The notes beneath the pieces are model-generated. The model saw only the letters and a program-made list of their open reading frames with translations. It searched no databases and was not told the origin of the DNA. Both the position numbers and the translations under genes were made by a program. A stretch of DNA of 64,000 nt from Cryobacterium sp. PH31-L1 (GTDB taxonomy: Bacteria; Actinomycetota; Actinomycetes; Actinomycetales; Microbacteriaceae), in NCBI RefSeq assembly GCF_030063145.1, contig NZ_JASISM010000004.1, positions 1 to 64,000 of the forward strand, in the 5' to 3' direction. Within the stretch, counting starts at the first letter, position 1, and the number at the start of each line of letters is the position of its first letter. Positions 37,712 to 48,737 of the stretch are shown here, piece by piece.

Positions 37712-38469
37712 CCGCCACTTCGCTGGACCGGCCGTTCACGGTCGTCTCGCTGCTGCCGCGCCTGCTGAACACGAACGGTGATGCCGGCAATGCCCGAGTG
37801 CTCGCGCAGCGCGTTCGGTGGGGCGGGCGCGACGCGCGGGTGGTCGACGTGCATTCCCAGGCCGACCTGCCCGAGGACGTGGATGCCGTGTCGATCGGTT
37901 CGGGAACGGATGCCGGACTTCTGCCTGCCAGGGACGCCCTGCGTACCCTGGTGGAGGAACTGCGCCTCTGGTCCAATTCCGGCGTGCCCATCCTGGCCGT
38001 CGGCACCGGGTGGGAACTGCTGAGCTGGGGGATCGACCTCCCCAACGGCAGCGTGCTGGAAGGACTCGGCCTCGTAGCAGGCCACGCCGTGCCACGCGCT
38101 TCACGCGCGACCGACGACATCATCGTCGCCTCAAAATATGGGCGGCTGATCGGGTTTGAAAACAACGCCCGCGACTATATCGGTGCTGAAGCCAGCCCGC
38201 TCGGCCGAGTGCTGTACGGAACCGGCAATGCCGCTGCCCCGGCGAGCGGACCTCAGATTGAGGGACTGACCATGGGTGAGGTGTTCTGCACCCACCTGCA
38301 CGGGCCCGTTCTTGCTCGCAATCCGGCACTCGCTGACCACCTGCTGCAGGCAGCCTTCAGTCGCCACGATCTCGAGTATGCGCGCGCCGCGACGGCCGAA
38401 TCCGTCGACGACACCGCGCGGACGGCCCGCAACGAGGTGGCCGTGCGGCTGGGCCAGGACGCCGAATAA
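37708..38469 (+). CDS. gatD: GatD-like class I amidotransferase lacking the catalytic cysteine
   Basis: A 253-aa partner of MurT, colinear with Staphylococcus aureus GatD: GSGTDAG, EGLGLVAG, IGFENNARDY, LYGTGNAA and THLHGPVLARNP all align. The nucleophile motif that should read ICGGYQ is AVGTGW, with Gly99 in place of the catalytic cysteine; the histidine (His198) is kept. Glutamine hydrolysis should therefore be impossible, although the protein is otherwise well conserved. It overlaps murT by 4 bp and is followed by a strong terminator. The name is by homology only. Confidence 0.85.
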   Translation: MTATSLDRPFTVVSLLPRLLNTNGDAGNARVLAQRVRWGGRDARVVDVHSQADLPEDVDAVSIGSGTDAGLLPARDALRTLVEELRLWSNSGVPILAVGTGWELLSWGIDLPNGSVLEGLGLVAGHAVPRASRATDDIIVASKYGRLIGFENNARDYIGAEASPLGRVLYGTGNAAAPASGPQIEGLTMGEVFCTHLHGPVLARNPALADHLLQAAFSRHDLEYARAATAESVDDTARTARNEVAVRLGQDAE

Positions 38470-38523
38470 GTCTGCGTGCTGAGCGCGGCTCTATAGACCC
38501 GAAAAACGGTGGGGACGAAAGAA

Positions 38524-38572
38524 CCGCGCCGGGAGACTGGCCTGAGCCAGCCGCCGGCGCGGCATCCGTTTT
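38524..38572. terminator. Terminator after murT-gatD
   Basis: Outer 9-bp arms (38524-38532 with 38554-38562) enclose an inner 5-bp stem (38537-38541 with 38546-38550), followed by a short T run at 38570-38572. It also lies just past the stop of the convergent DUF7455 gene. Confidence 0.65.
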
Positions 38573-38587
38573 AGTGCTTACGAGCAG

Positions 38588-38824
38588 CTAGGAGCGCTGG
38601 TCTTCGAGCAGACGACTCGATTCGTCGTGCCAGCTATCGGCAATCGTTGCCAGCTTCTCCTGGTGCTTGCGACCGTGGTGCGCGCAGAACAGCAGCTCGC
38701 TGTTCTTCACGACGACACGGATATAAGCCTGGGCACCGCACGCGTCGCAGCGGTCGGCTGCGGTGAGCTGGTGGGGGGTGCCCTGGTTGTCTACAGCACC
38801 ATTTTCGGTGGCGATCTGGGACAT
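38588..38824 (-). CDS. DUF7455 small zinc-binding protein
   Basis: A 78-aa actinobacterial protein of unknown function. A conserved core RCDACGAQAYIRV, followed by ELLFCAHHGRKH, supplies Cys/Cys/Cys/His ligands for one metal. The start is ATG 38824 because GGAGGAG lies ideally ahead; an upstream ATG at 38851 has its purine run too close. It commonly neighbours sigA and topoisomerase genes in this phylum. There is no signal peptide. Confidence 0.85.
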   Translation of the reverse strand: MSQIATENGAVDNQGTPHQLTAADRCDACGAQAYIRVVVKNSELLFCAHHGRKHQEKLATIADSWHDESSRLLEDQRS

Positions 38825-39008
38825 ATTCTCCTCCTCCAGACTGAATTGCATTGACCCTCTTATCTAATGTAAACACGCCGCAGGGCCAATGACGAGATGA
38901 TTGGCCGGTATTTCGCTCACCGCGTAGACGTGTCGTGGGGGGTTGCCTGCCGCGCCGTGCCTGCTCAGCGCGAAAGTTTCCCGGTCGGGGCCGGTATTCT
39001 TGGTTGTT

Positions 39009-41087
39009 GTGAGCTCTGACTATTCCGCGCGCCACCTGTCAGTCCTTGAGGGACTCGAGGCAGTGCGTAAACGCCCCGGCATGTATATCGGTTCCACCGA
39101 CTCGCGTGGACTGATGCACTGCCTCTGGGAGATCATCGACAACTCCGTCGATGAGGCACTGGGCGGGCACGGTGCCAGCATCAATATCGAGCTGTATCCT
39201 GACCAGAGCGTCGAGGTGCGCGACACCGCCCGCGGAATTCCGGTGGATATCGAGCCCAAGACCGGCCTGACCGGTGTCGAGGTCGTCTTCACCAAACTGC
39301 ACGCCGGCGGAAAGTTTGGCAGCGGGTCGTATGCCGCGTCGGGTGGTCTGCACGGGGTGGGGGCATCCGTTGTCAACGCGCTGTCCGAACGCCTCGACGT
39401 CGAGGTCGACCGCGACGGCAAGACCTGGGCGATGTCGTTCCACCGCGGTGAACCCGGCCTGTTCGCGGATTCGGGGGAGAAGAGCCCCGACGCCCCGTTC
39501 ACTCCGTTCGAGAACCAGAGCGAGCTGCGCGTAATCGGCAAGGTCAAGCGCGGCGTCACGGGCACTCGCATCCGCTACTGGGCTGACCGGCAGATCTTCA
39601 CCAAGGGTGCAGCGTTCCAGACCGACGAGGTGTTGAGCCGAGCCCGCCAGACGGCGTTCCTCGTTCCCGGCCTCGCGATCGAGGTGGCCGACCGTCGCAC
39701 CGAGGAGCCCGTCACCAGCCTGTTCCAGTTCGACGGCGGCATCAGCGAATTCGTCGAGCACCTCGCGACGGATGCCCCGATCACCGATACCTGGCGGCTC
39801 ACCGGCAACGGCACCTTCACTGAAACCGTTCCGGTCCTCACCGACAAGGGCGCCATGGTGCCGACCGAGCTCACGCGCGACTGCCAGGTGGACATCGCCC
39901 TCCGCTGGGGCACCGGCTACGACACGATCGTGCAGAGCTTCGTCAATATCATCGCCACGCCCAAGGGCGGCACCCACCAGGCCGGTTTCGACGCCGGGCT
40001 GCTGAAGTTCCTGCGCGGCCAGGTCGAACTGAACGCCCGGCGTCTCAAGGTCGGCAACGACAAGCTGGACAAGGACGACGTGATGGCAGGCCTCACCGCC
40101 GTACTCACGGTGCGCCTGCCCGAGCCGCAGTTTGAGGGCCAGACCAAGGAAGTGCTCGGCACTCCCGCGGTGCGGGCGATCGTCGCCAACATCGTCGCCA
40201 AGGCCATGGCGGAGCGGTACGCCTCGCCGAAACGCGACGACAAGACCCAGTCAACGCTGCTGCTCGACAAGATCGTCGCCGAGATGAAATCGCGCATCTC
40301 AGCCCGGGCGCACAAGGAGACTCAGCGGCGCAAGAACGCGCTGGAAAGTTCGTCGCTGCCGGCCAAGCTGGTCGACTGCCGCAGCAACGACGTGTCAACC
40401 AGTGAGTTGTTCATCGTGGAGGGGGACTCGGCCCTGGGCACGGCCAAGCTCGCCCGCGACAGCGAGCACCAGGCGTTGCTTCCGATTCGCGGCAAGATTC
40501 TGAACGTGCAGAAGGCGTCCGTCGCCGACATGTTGTCCAATACGGAGTGCGCGTCGATCATCCAGGTGATCGGGGCCGGCTCCGGTCGCAGTTTCGACCT
40601 GTCAGCGGCCCGCTACGGCAAAGTCATCATCATGAGCGACGCCGACGTCGACGGCGCCCATATTCGTACCCTGCTGCTCACCCTGTTCTTTCGCTACATG
40701 CGCCCCATGATCACCGAGGGCCGGGTCTTCGCCGCAGTACCGCCGCTGCACCGGGTCGTCGTCATGAACCCGGGCTCGAAGCCCAACGAGACCATCTACA
40801 CCTACTCCGAAACCGAGCTGCACGGGGTGCTGAGCGCCCTCGAGAAGAAGAATCGTCGGTATCAGGACCCGATCCAGCGCTACAAGGGCCTCGGCGAAAT
40901 GGATGCCGACCAGCTCGCGACCACCACTATGGAACGTGCCCACCGCACCCTGCGGCGCGTACGCGTCGACGACGCCGAAGCCGCCGGCAAGGTCTTCGAG
41001 CTGCTCATGGGCAACGATGTCGCCCCGCGCAAGGAGTTCATCATCGACAGCTCCGACAAACTGTCCCGCGATCGCATCGACGTCTGA
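39009..41087 (+). CDS. parE: Type IIA DNA topoisomerase subunit B (ParE type)
   Basis: A 692-aa ATPase subunit. The GHKL site IIDNSVDEALGGH, the lid segment SGGLHGVGASVVNALS, the TOPRIM VEGDSALGTAK and the metal triad DADVDGAHI are intact. The start is taken as GTG 39009, where homology begins; TATTCT lies 8 nt ahead, so it may be leaderless. It is convergent with the A subunit, which indicates a second type IIA enzyme besides gyrase. I use ParE by convention; true activity may mix decatenation and supercoiling. Confidence 0.92.
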   Translation: MSSDYSARHLSVLEGLEAVRKRPGMYIGSTDSRGLMHCLWEIIDNSVDEALGGHGASINIELYPDQSVEVRDTARGIPVDIEPKTGLTGVEVVFTKLHAGGKFGSGSYAASGGLHGVGASVVNALSERLDVEVDRDGKTWAMSFHRGEPGLFADSGEKSPDAPFTPFENQSELRVIGKVKRGVTGTRIRYWADRQIFTKGAAFQTDEVLSRARQTAFLVPGLAIEVADRRTEEPVTSLFQFDGGISEFVEHLATDAPITDTWRLTGNGTFTETVPVLTDKGAMVPTELTRDCQVDIALRWGTGYDTIVQSFVNIIATPKGGTHQAGFDAGLLKFLRGQVELNARRLKVGNDKLDKDDVMAGLTAVLTVRLPEPQFEGQTKEVLGTPAVRAIVANIVAKAMAERYASPKRDDKTQSTLLLDKIVAEMKSRISARAHKETQRRKNALESSSLPAKLVDCRSNDVSTSELFIVEGDSALGTAKLARDSEHQALLPIRGKILNVQKASVADMLSNTECASIIQVIGAGSGRSFDLSAARYGKVIIMSDADVDGAHIRTLLLTLFFRYMRPMITEGRVFAAVPPLHRVVVMNPGSKPNETIYTYSETELHGVLSALEKKNRRYQDPIQRYKGLGEMDADQLATTTMERAHRTLRRVRVDDAEAAGKVFELLMGNDVAPRKEFIIDSSDKLSRDRIDV

Positions 41088-41100
41088 GGCGTCCCAGCGC

Positions 41101-41172
41101 CCTCGTGGCCCGTGTTTGAGAAGCCGGCACGTGTTCAAACCAGTGCCGCGTTCTCCAACGCGTGCCACGAGG
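41101..41172. terminator. Nested inverted repeats between parE and parC
   Basis: CCTCGTGGC (41101-41109) pairs with GCCACGAGG (41164-41172) and encloses a GTTTGA/TCAAAC pair. It fills the gap between two convergent stops, so it probably ends both transcripts. Confidence 0.45.
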
Positions 41173-41181
41173 TGTGCGGGC

Positions 41182-43671
<2,490 letters not shown>

Positions 43672-43794
43672 TGAAAACTTCTGCTTCAAGCGTGCGACGG
43701 CAACCGATCGAACCGGTCGCCGCTGCACTGCGTAGGGAGCGCTCTCGGGAGCGCTGGAGGGCTCGGGTTCGTCCCTGTGAAAGAATGAGACCCG

Positions 43795-44955
43795 ATGCCC
43801 ACAATGCTACCGGCCCGCCAATTCAGTGCTCTGCGCCTTGCCGATGTTCTCACCAGTTCCCTCGACGCCGTCTGCGCCCGGCCGAACCCTCTGGGCCTGC
43901 CGGCCGTGCGCAAAGCGGTCGTGATTCTGGCCGATGGGCTCGGCGTCAGCTCGATCCGGGCAAGGGCCGGGCACGCACGATTCCTGTCCTCGCGGCTCAA
44001 CAAATCGAGCATCATCGACGGGGTCTTCCCCGCGACGACCGCCGCGGGAATCGCGACGCTCACCACCGGCGTGGAACCGGGCCAGCACGGGCTGGTCGGC
44101 TACCAGGTGCTCGACGGGGCAAACGACCGCGTCGTCAACCAGCTCACCGGCTGGGACGACGGGATGCAGCCGCGCACCTGGCAACGAGCCCGGACCGTCT
44201 TCGACCTGGCCACCGACGACAACGTGCCAAGCTTCGCCATCGGGCCTAAACGGTTCGTGGTCTCCGGCTTCACCCAGGCTGTGCTGCGCGGCGCCCAGTA
44301 CGTTCCGGCCGAGACGGTGGCCGATCGCTTCGCGGCGGCCCGCAGCATTCTGAATGAGAATCCCACCGCCCTGATCTACCTCTACGTGGCCGAGCTCGAC
44401 GTGGCAGCGCACGCGCACGGATGGGAGTCCGATCGGTGGCTGGCCCAGCTCGAAAACCTCGACTCCGAGGTGACCCGGTTCGCTGCCACTCTGCGCTCTG
44501 ACGAGGGCATGCTGCTCACCGCCGACCATGGTGTGATCGACGTGCCGAGTACCAGGCACGTTCTGTTCGATACCGAACCGGCGCTTGTCGCCAACGTGCG
44601 GCACATCGCGGGGGACCCGCGCTGCGTGCAGCTCTACCTCGAGCCGCGGCGGTCAGCGGCCGAGTTTGACTCGAATGGCGCTAACACGCTGGCGGATGCC
44701 TGGCGGGCGTCTCAGGGGGATCGTGCCTGGGTCTACACCCGCGACGAAGCCGTGGCAGCCGGACTGTACGGCCGGGTCGCCGACGAGGTCCTGCCTCGCA
44801 TCGGTGACGTGCTGGTCGCCGCCCGTAAGTCCATCGCGTACTACGACTCCCGACCGGCGAACCAGAGGGCACGCGGCATGATCGGGCAACACGGTTCCCT
44901 CACCGATGAGGAAGTGCGTGTGCCGCTGATCCGAGCGGGCGCCTTCGCAAGGTAA
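43795..44955 (+). CDS. Alkaline phosphatase superfamily / nucleotide pyrophosphatase-type protein
   Basis: A 386-aa member of the type I phosphodiesterase/nucleotide pyrophosphatase family. Metal ligands appear as ILADGLG, the nucleophile threonine in [17 protein letters not shown], then [13 protein letters not shown] and [11 protein letters not shown]. No signal peptide or membrane helix is seen, so it is likely cytoplasmic. The natural substrate is unknown. It diverges from parC and converges on the DUF3043 gene. Confidence 0.88.
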   Translation: MPTMLPARQFSALRLADVLTSSLDAVCARPNPLGLPAVRKAVVILADGLGVSSIRARAGHARFLSSRLNKSSIIDGVFPATTAAGIATLTTGVEPGQHGLVGYQVLDGANDRVVNQLTGWDDGMQPRTWQRARTVFDLATDDNVPSFAIGPKRFVVSGFTQAVLRGAQYVPAETVADRFAAARSILNENPTALIYLYVAELDVAAHAHGWESDRWLAQLENLDSEVTRFAATLRSDEGMLLTADHGVIDVPSTRHVLFDTEPALVANVRHIAGDPRCVQLYLEPRRSAAEFDSNGANTLADAWRASQGDRAWVYTRDEAVAAGLYGRVADEVLPRIGDVLVAARKSIAYYDSRPANQRARGMIGQHGSLTDEEVRVPLIRAGAFAR

Positions 44956-44985
44956 GCGCCGAAGCCGCCCGCTGGGTCTGGCGCG

Positions 44986-45579
44986 TTAGATCGGGTACTG
45001 GCGACGCTTAACCTGCGGCTTGGGCAGCCGCATCGGGCGCAGCTGGAGCGCGCGCATAGCCGCGTACCAGCGCACGCGTTCGGCCTTGTCAGAGCCGAAC
45101 TTGGCCTCGATCTTCTTGGTGAGTACGAAGCCGAGCACGACGCAGTCGATCACCGCGAAAATGAAGAACGCCCACAGGGCGATGATCGAGTAGCTCGAGA
45201 TGCTCGGGATCGTCGTGAGGAGGATGACCAGGAACATGATCGGGATCATGAGCTCCCCGACATTGAACCGCGCATCGACGTAATCGCGGGCATACCGTTT
45301 CTGCAGACCGCGTTCCCGCAGCGGCAGGTACTTGTCGATACCGGCGGCCATGCCGGCCCGAGCGACATCCCGCGCGGCGGTCGACTTGGCACGTGCCTGC
45401 TTCGCTGCGAGCTTGCGGTCGTCCGGCACCAGCGGGCGCTTGTTGGCCGCTTCCTGCTTCTTGCGGGTGGGGGTCGCCTGACCCTTGCCGGCAGTGTTTG
45501 TCAGACCGAGGCGCGCTGCGGTCTCGTCGGAACTTTCAGTCGACGGCTGGGCGTCGGGGTTTACGGGAGTCTTAGCCAC
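44986..45579 (-). CDS. DUF3043 domain-containing membrane protein
   Basis: A 197-aa actinobacterial protein of unknown function. A charged Lys/Ala-rich N-terminal half (GKGQATPTRKKQEAANKRPL) is followed by YARDYVDARFNVGE, two membrane helices at about residues 108-130 and 133-155, and a basic tail. GTG 45579 is preferred over a TTG 15 bp upstream because AAGGA is well placed. It diverges from the M20 dipeptidase gene. Confidence 0.85.
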   Translation of the reverse strand: MAKTPVNPDAQPSTESSDETAARLGLTNTAGKGQATPTRKKQEAANKRPLVPDDRKLAAKQARAKSTAARDVARAGMAAGIDKYLPLRERGLQKRYARDYVDARFNVGELMIPIMFLVILLTTIPSISSYSIIALWAFFIFAVIDCVVLGFVLTKKIEAKFGSDKAERVRWYAAMRALQLRPMRLPKPQVKRRQYPI

Positions 45580-45617
45580 ATCAAATCCTTGCAATTGGGT
45601 GCCTTAAGATTACCCGT

Positions 45618-47078
45618 ATGACTGGTAACCCACAGACAAATTCCCACTCGGCCGACGCGACGCACGGCTCGGCCCCAGCTTCACCCACCGATTCGGGGGC
45701 GCAAGACGTCCTCCGCACCGCCGTCGAATTGGGGCTACCCAGCACGATTGCCGACCTCTGCGCGCTAGTGCGCATTCCGTCGGTTTCCTGGGCCGCCTTC
45801 GACCGCGCCCAGGTCGCTGCCAGCGCCGATGCCGTCGCCGCCCTGGTGCGTGGACTCGACGTGTTCGAGTCCATCGACATCGTGCAGGCCGGTATCCCCG
45901 GCGGCACCGAACTGGGCCAGCCGGCCATTCTGGCCTCTCGCCCGGCGCGCAACGGCCGACCGACCGTGCTGCTCTACGCCCACCACGACGTGCAGCCTCC
46001 CGGAAAGGATGAGGACTGGGAATCGGACCCATTCACACCGACCGTGCGCGGCGACCGCCTCTATGGACGCGGCGCCGCCGACGATAAGGCCGGCGTGATG
46101 GCGCACATCGCGTCCATCCGTGCGCTGGTCGCAGCCGTCGGCCCGGACTTCGACCTCGGGCTTGCGCTGTTCATCGAGGGAGAAGAAGAGTTCGGCAGCC
46201 GATCCTTCGCCACCTTCCTCGACGAGAACCGCGAGGCGCTGCGCGGCGACGTCATCGTGGTGGCCGACTCCAACAACTGGGACATCAACACGCCGGCCAT
46301 CACGACGGCCCTGCGCGGCAACGTCACCCTGCGCCTGACCGTGCGCACACTCGCCCACGCCTCGCACTCCGGAATGTTCGGGGGAGCGGTACCCGACGCC
46401 ATGCTCGCCACGATCAAACTGCTCGCGACCATGTATGGCGACGATGGTTCCGTCGCTGTGGCCGGCCTGACCAGCATCGACGTGCCCACGCCGGACTATT
46501 CCGAGGAGCAACTGCGCGCCGAGACCGGACTGCTCCCCGGCGTCACCCCGATCGGACACGGCTCCATTCTCAGCCGAATCTGGTCGCAGCCGGCGCTTAC
46601 CGTCACCGGGATCGACGCCCCCAGTGTCGACAATGCATCCAACACGCTCACCCCGGCCGTCAGTGTTCGGATCAGCACTCGGATCGCTCCGGGCCAGTCC
46701 GCAGTGGAAGCCGCCGCAGCGATCGAGGCGCACGTGCGCGAGCACACGCCATTTGGTGCGCTTGTCGAGATCGACGATGTGGATACCGGTGAGCCCTTCC
46801 TCGTCGATACCAGCGGCTGGGCCGTGACCGAGGCACGATCCGCCATGACGGCTGCCTGGGGCGTTCCCCCGGTCGACATTGGCGTCGGTGGATCGATCCC
46901 GTTCATAGCCGACCTGGTGCGGGTCTTTCCGGCAGCCCAGATTCTGGTGACCGGAGTGGAAGACCCTGACTCCCGGGCCCACAGTCCGAATGAGTCATTA
47001 CACCTCGGCGTGTTCAAACGGGCCGTACTCAGTGAAGCGTTCCTCCTGGGCAGCCTGAACGAGCGCAGCGGACACTGA
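45618..47078 (+). CDS. M20 family dipeptidase
   Basis: A 486-aa di-zinc peptidase of the carnosinase/DapE-like M20 group. Ligands are in LYAHHDVQPPG, GRGAADDKAG, EGEEEFGS and a late GVEDPDSRAHSPNE. The dimerisation insert lies at about residues 230-370. The exact substrate (dipeptide or acylated amino acid) is not predictable. ATG 45618 has TAAGAT exactly 7 nt ahead and no ribosome binding site, a clear leaderless case. Confidence 0.9.
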   Translation: MTGNPQTNSHSADATHGSAPASPTDSGAQDVLRTAVELGLPSTIADLCALVRIPSVSWAAFDRAQVAASADAVAALVRGLDVFESIDIVQAGIPGGTELGQPAILASRPARNGRPTVLLYAHHDVQPPGKDEDWESDPFTPTVRGDRLYGRGAADDKAGVMAHIASIRALVAAVGPDFDLGLALFIEGEEEFGSRSFATFLDENREALRGDVIVVADSNNWDINTPAITTALRGNVTLRLTVRTLAHASHSGMFGGAVPDAMLATIKLLATMYGDDGSVAVAGLTSIDVPTPDYSEEQLRAETGLLPGVTPIGHGSILSRIWSQPALTVTGIDAPSVDNASNTLTPAVSVRISTRIAPGQSAVEAAAAIEAHVREHTPFGALVEIDDVDTGEPFLVDTSGWAVTEARSAMTAAWGVPPVDIGVGGSIPFIADLVRVFPAAQILVTGVEDPDSRAHSPNESLHLGVFKRAVLSEAFLLGSLNERSGH

Positions 47079-47224
47079 GTAAGCGCCCGGTCAACTGCCG
47101 ACGTCCAAAGAAATGTGAGAGCGTGGGAATGACCCCGTCGACTTTTTGGTTGTCGAAGGTAGAATTTAATACACCGTCGTCTATGAGATCGCACTGTGCG
47201 TGACTGCGTGAACCGAGGAGAAGC

Positions 47225-47617
47225 ATGACCGACACCATGACAGAAACCGTCAGCGTTGCTGACACCGCGCCTGCTGACGCCGCCCACGCCGCACACGGCG
47301 TGGGACTTACCGAGGCGGCCGCGCTCAAGGTGCGCAGCCTGTTGGCTCAGGAAGGTCGCGAAGATCTGCGGCTGCGCGTCGCCGTTCAGCCCGGCGGTTG
47401 CTCCGGCCTCATTTACCAGCTCTACTTCGACGAACGCGTGCTCGAGGGGGATGCCCTCGTCGATTTCGACGGTGTCGAGGTCGTTGTCGACAAGATGAGC
47501 GTTCCCTATCTCGAGGGCGCCTCGATCAGCTTCGAAGACACGATTGAGAAGCAGGGTTTCACCATCGACAACCCGAACGCCGGCGGCAGTTGTGCCTGCG
47601 GGGACTCCTTCCACTAA
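47225..47617 (+). CDS. erpA: Iron-sulfur cluster insertion protein (HesB/IscA family)
   Basis: A 130-aa A-type carrier that passes Fe-S clusters to apoproteins. The three cluster cysteines are Cys59 in PGGCSGL and Cys123/Cys125 in GSCACGDSFH. The first 25 residues are a variable extension. The ATG at 47225 is behind GAGGAGA. A possible -10 (TAGAAT, 47160-47165) precedes it. Its place just before the oxidase genes is standard in actinobacteria, where it may serve Rieske and dehydrogenase maturation. Confidence 0.92.
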   Translation: MTDTMTETVSVADTAPADAAHAAHGVGLTEAAALKVRSLLAQEGREDLRLRVAVQPGGCSGLIYQLYFDERVLEGDALVDFDGVEVVVDKMSVPYLEGASISFEDTIEKQGFTIDNPNAGGSCACGDSFH

Positions 47618-47630
47618 AGAAGCTCGACCG

Positions 47631-47670
47631 GCGGGGACATCATCACTTTGATGGTGTCCCCGCTTTTTTT
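47631..47670 (+). terminator. Rho-independent terminator after erpA
   Basis: A 15-bp stem (47631-47645 with 47649-47663, one G-T pair) is followed by seven T at 47664-47670. This is the most canonical terminator in the window. It insulates erpA from ctaC. Confidence 0.95.
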
Positions 47671-47752
47671 CTGCCCAATCTGCACCGGATTCGCCCGGAT
47701 TTGCCCCGAGAGCGGGCTTTCAGGCGCACAATTCGTGTGCGACCCGACCCGT

Positions 47753-47771
47753 AGTGCACTTCGTGTGCACT
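47753..47771. promoter_or_regulatory. Inverted repeat upstream of ctaC
   Basis: AGTGCAC-N5-GTGCACT, a perfect 7-bp inverted repeat ending 73 nt before the ctaC start. It sits where the -35 of a TAGGCT (47781-47786) promoter would be, so a bound protein could repress or activate. The cognate regulator is unknown. Confidence 0.4.
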
Positions 47772-47843
47772 CTCGCGGAGTAGGCTAGGAATCGATCAAA
47801 ACGCTTCCTGAGAAGCGTCCTCGAATCTCCCGAAAGGTCCCCG

Positions 47844-48734
47844 GTGCGCAATAACCACCGCCTTCGTTGGGCTGCCATTCCGCTCGCAGCGACGTTAGCC
47901 GTTGTACTGGCCGGATGCACGCAAGCCCAGCTCCATGGTTTCCTGCCCGGTTTTGAACAAGAGGGCGAAACGGCGGTGACCAATCACACCGATCGCATTG
48001 CGGGTCTCTGGACCACCTCGTGGATCGTGCTCCTTGTCGTCGGCCTCATCACCTGGGGCCTCATCATCTGGACGATCGTCGTCTATCGACGACGCAAGGG
48101 CCAGACCGGGCTTCCGGTGCAGCTGCGGTACAACATGCCGATCGAGATCTTCTACACCATCGTTCCGCTCATTCTGGTCGTCGGTTTCTTCGCCTTCACC
48201 GTGCGCGACCAGATCGCCGTAGAGGCACGCTACGACAATCCCGACGTGACGATTGAAGTTCAAGCCAAGCAGTGGGCCTGGGACTTCAACTATGTCGATG
48301 AAGACGTGTACTCGCCCGGAATCCAGGGCCAGCTCGATCCGAACGGCGAAACCGGTGCGATCAACCAGTCCGAACTCCCCGTGCTCGTGCTTCCGGTTGA
48401 TAAGACCATTGAGATTGCCTTGGAATCTCGGGACGTCATCCACTCGTTCTGGGTGATCGATTTCCTGTACAAGAAAGACGTTATTCCCGGCAAGACCAAC
48501 TACATGTCGGTCACCCCGCAGCGCATCGGCACCTACGCGGGCAAGTGTGCCGAGCTCTGTGGCGAATACCACTCACTCATGCTCTTCAACGTCAAGGTCG
48601 TCTCCCAGGCTGACTACGACACCTACATTCAATCCCTGCGCACCGCAGGTAACGTCGGTCAGCTCGGCAACGAATTCGACCGACGTCAGAATCAGCCGGG
48701 CACGAGTGCCCCGACGGCACTGGAGGGCAACTAA
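47844..48734 (+). CDS. ctaC: Cytochrome c oxidase subunit II
   Basis: A 296-aa CuA-bearing subunit of the aa3 oxidase. The N-terminal signal ends in the lipobox LAGC (Cys25), so it is a predicted lipoprotein, with two membrane helices at about 55-78 and 98-118. The CuA ligands are in HSFW and CAELCGEYHSLM. It starts at GTG 47844 and heads ctaC-ctaD-ctaF with 3-bp and 0-bp gaps. It receives electrons from the diheme QcrC encoded on the other strand. Confidence 0.95.
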   Translation: MRNNHRLRWAAIPLAATLAVVLAGCTQAQLHGFLPGFEQEGETAVTNHTDRIAGLWTTSWIVLLVVGLITWGLIIWTIVVYRRRKGQTGLPVQLRYNMPIEIFYTIVPLILVVGFFAFTVRDQIAVEARYDNPDVTIEVQAKQWAWDFNYVDEDVYSPGIQGQLDPNGETGAINQSELPVLVLPVDKTIEIALESRDVIHSFWVIDFLYKKDVIPGKTNYMSVTPQRIGTYAGKCAELCGEYHSLMLFNVKVVSQADYDTYIQSLRTAGNVGQLGNEFDRRQNQPGTSAPTALEGN

Positions 48735-48737
48735 GCC

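Noticed and set aside
37708..38469. GatD as a pseudogene because of the missing cysteine
   Set aside because: The frame is intact and translationally coupled to murT, and all other conserved blocks including the histidine remain; loss of one activity fits better than decay.
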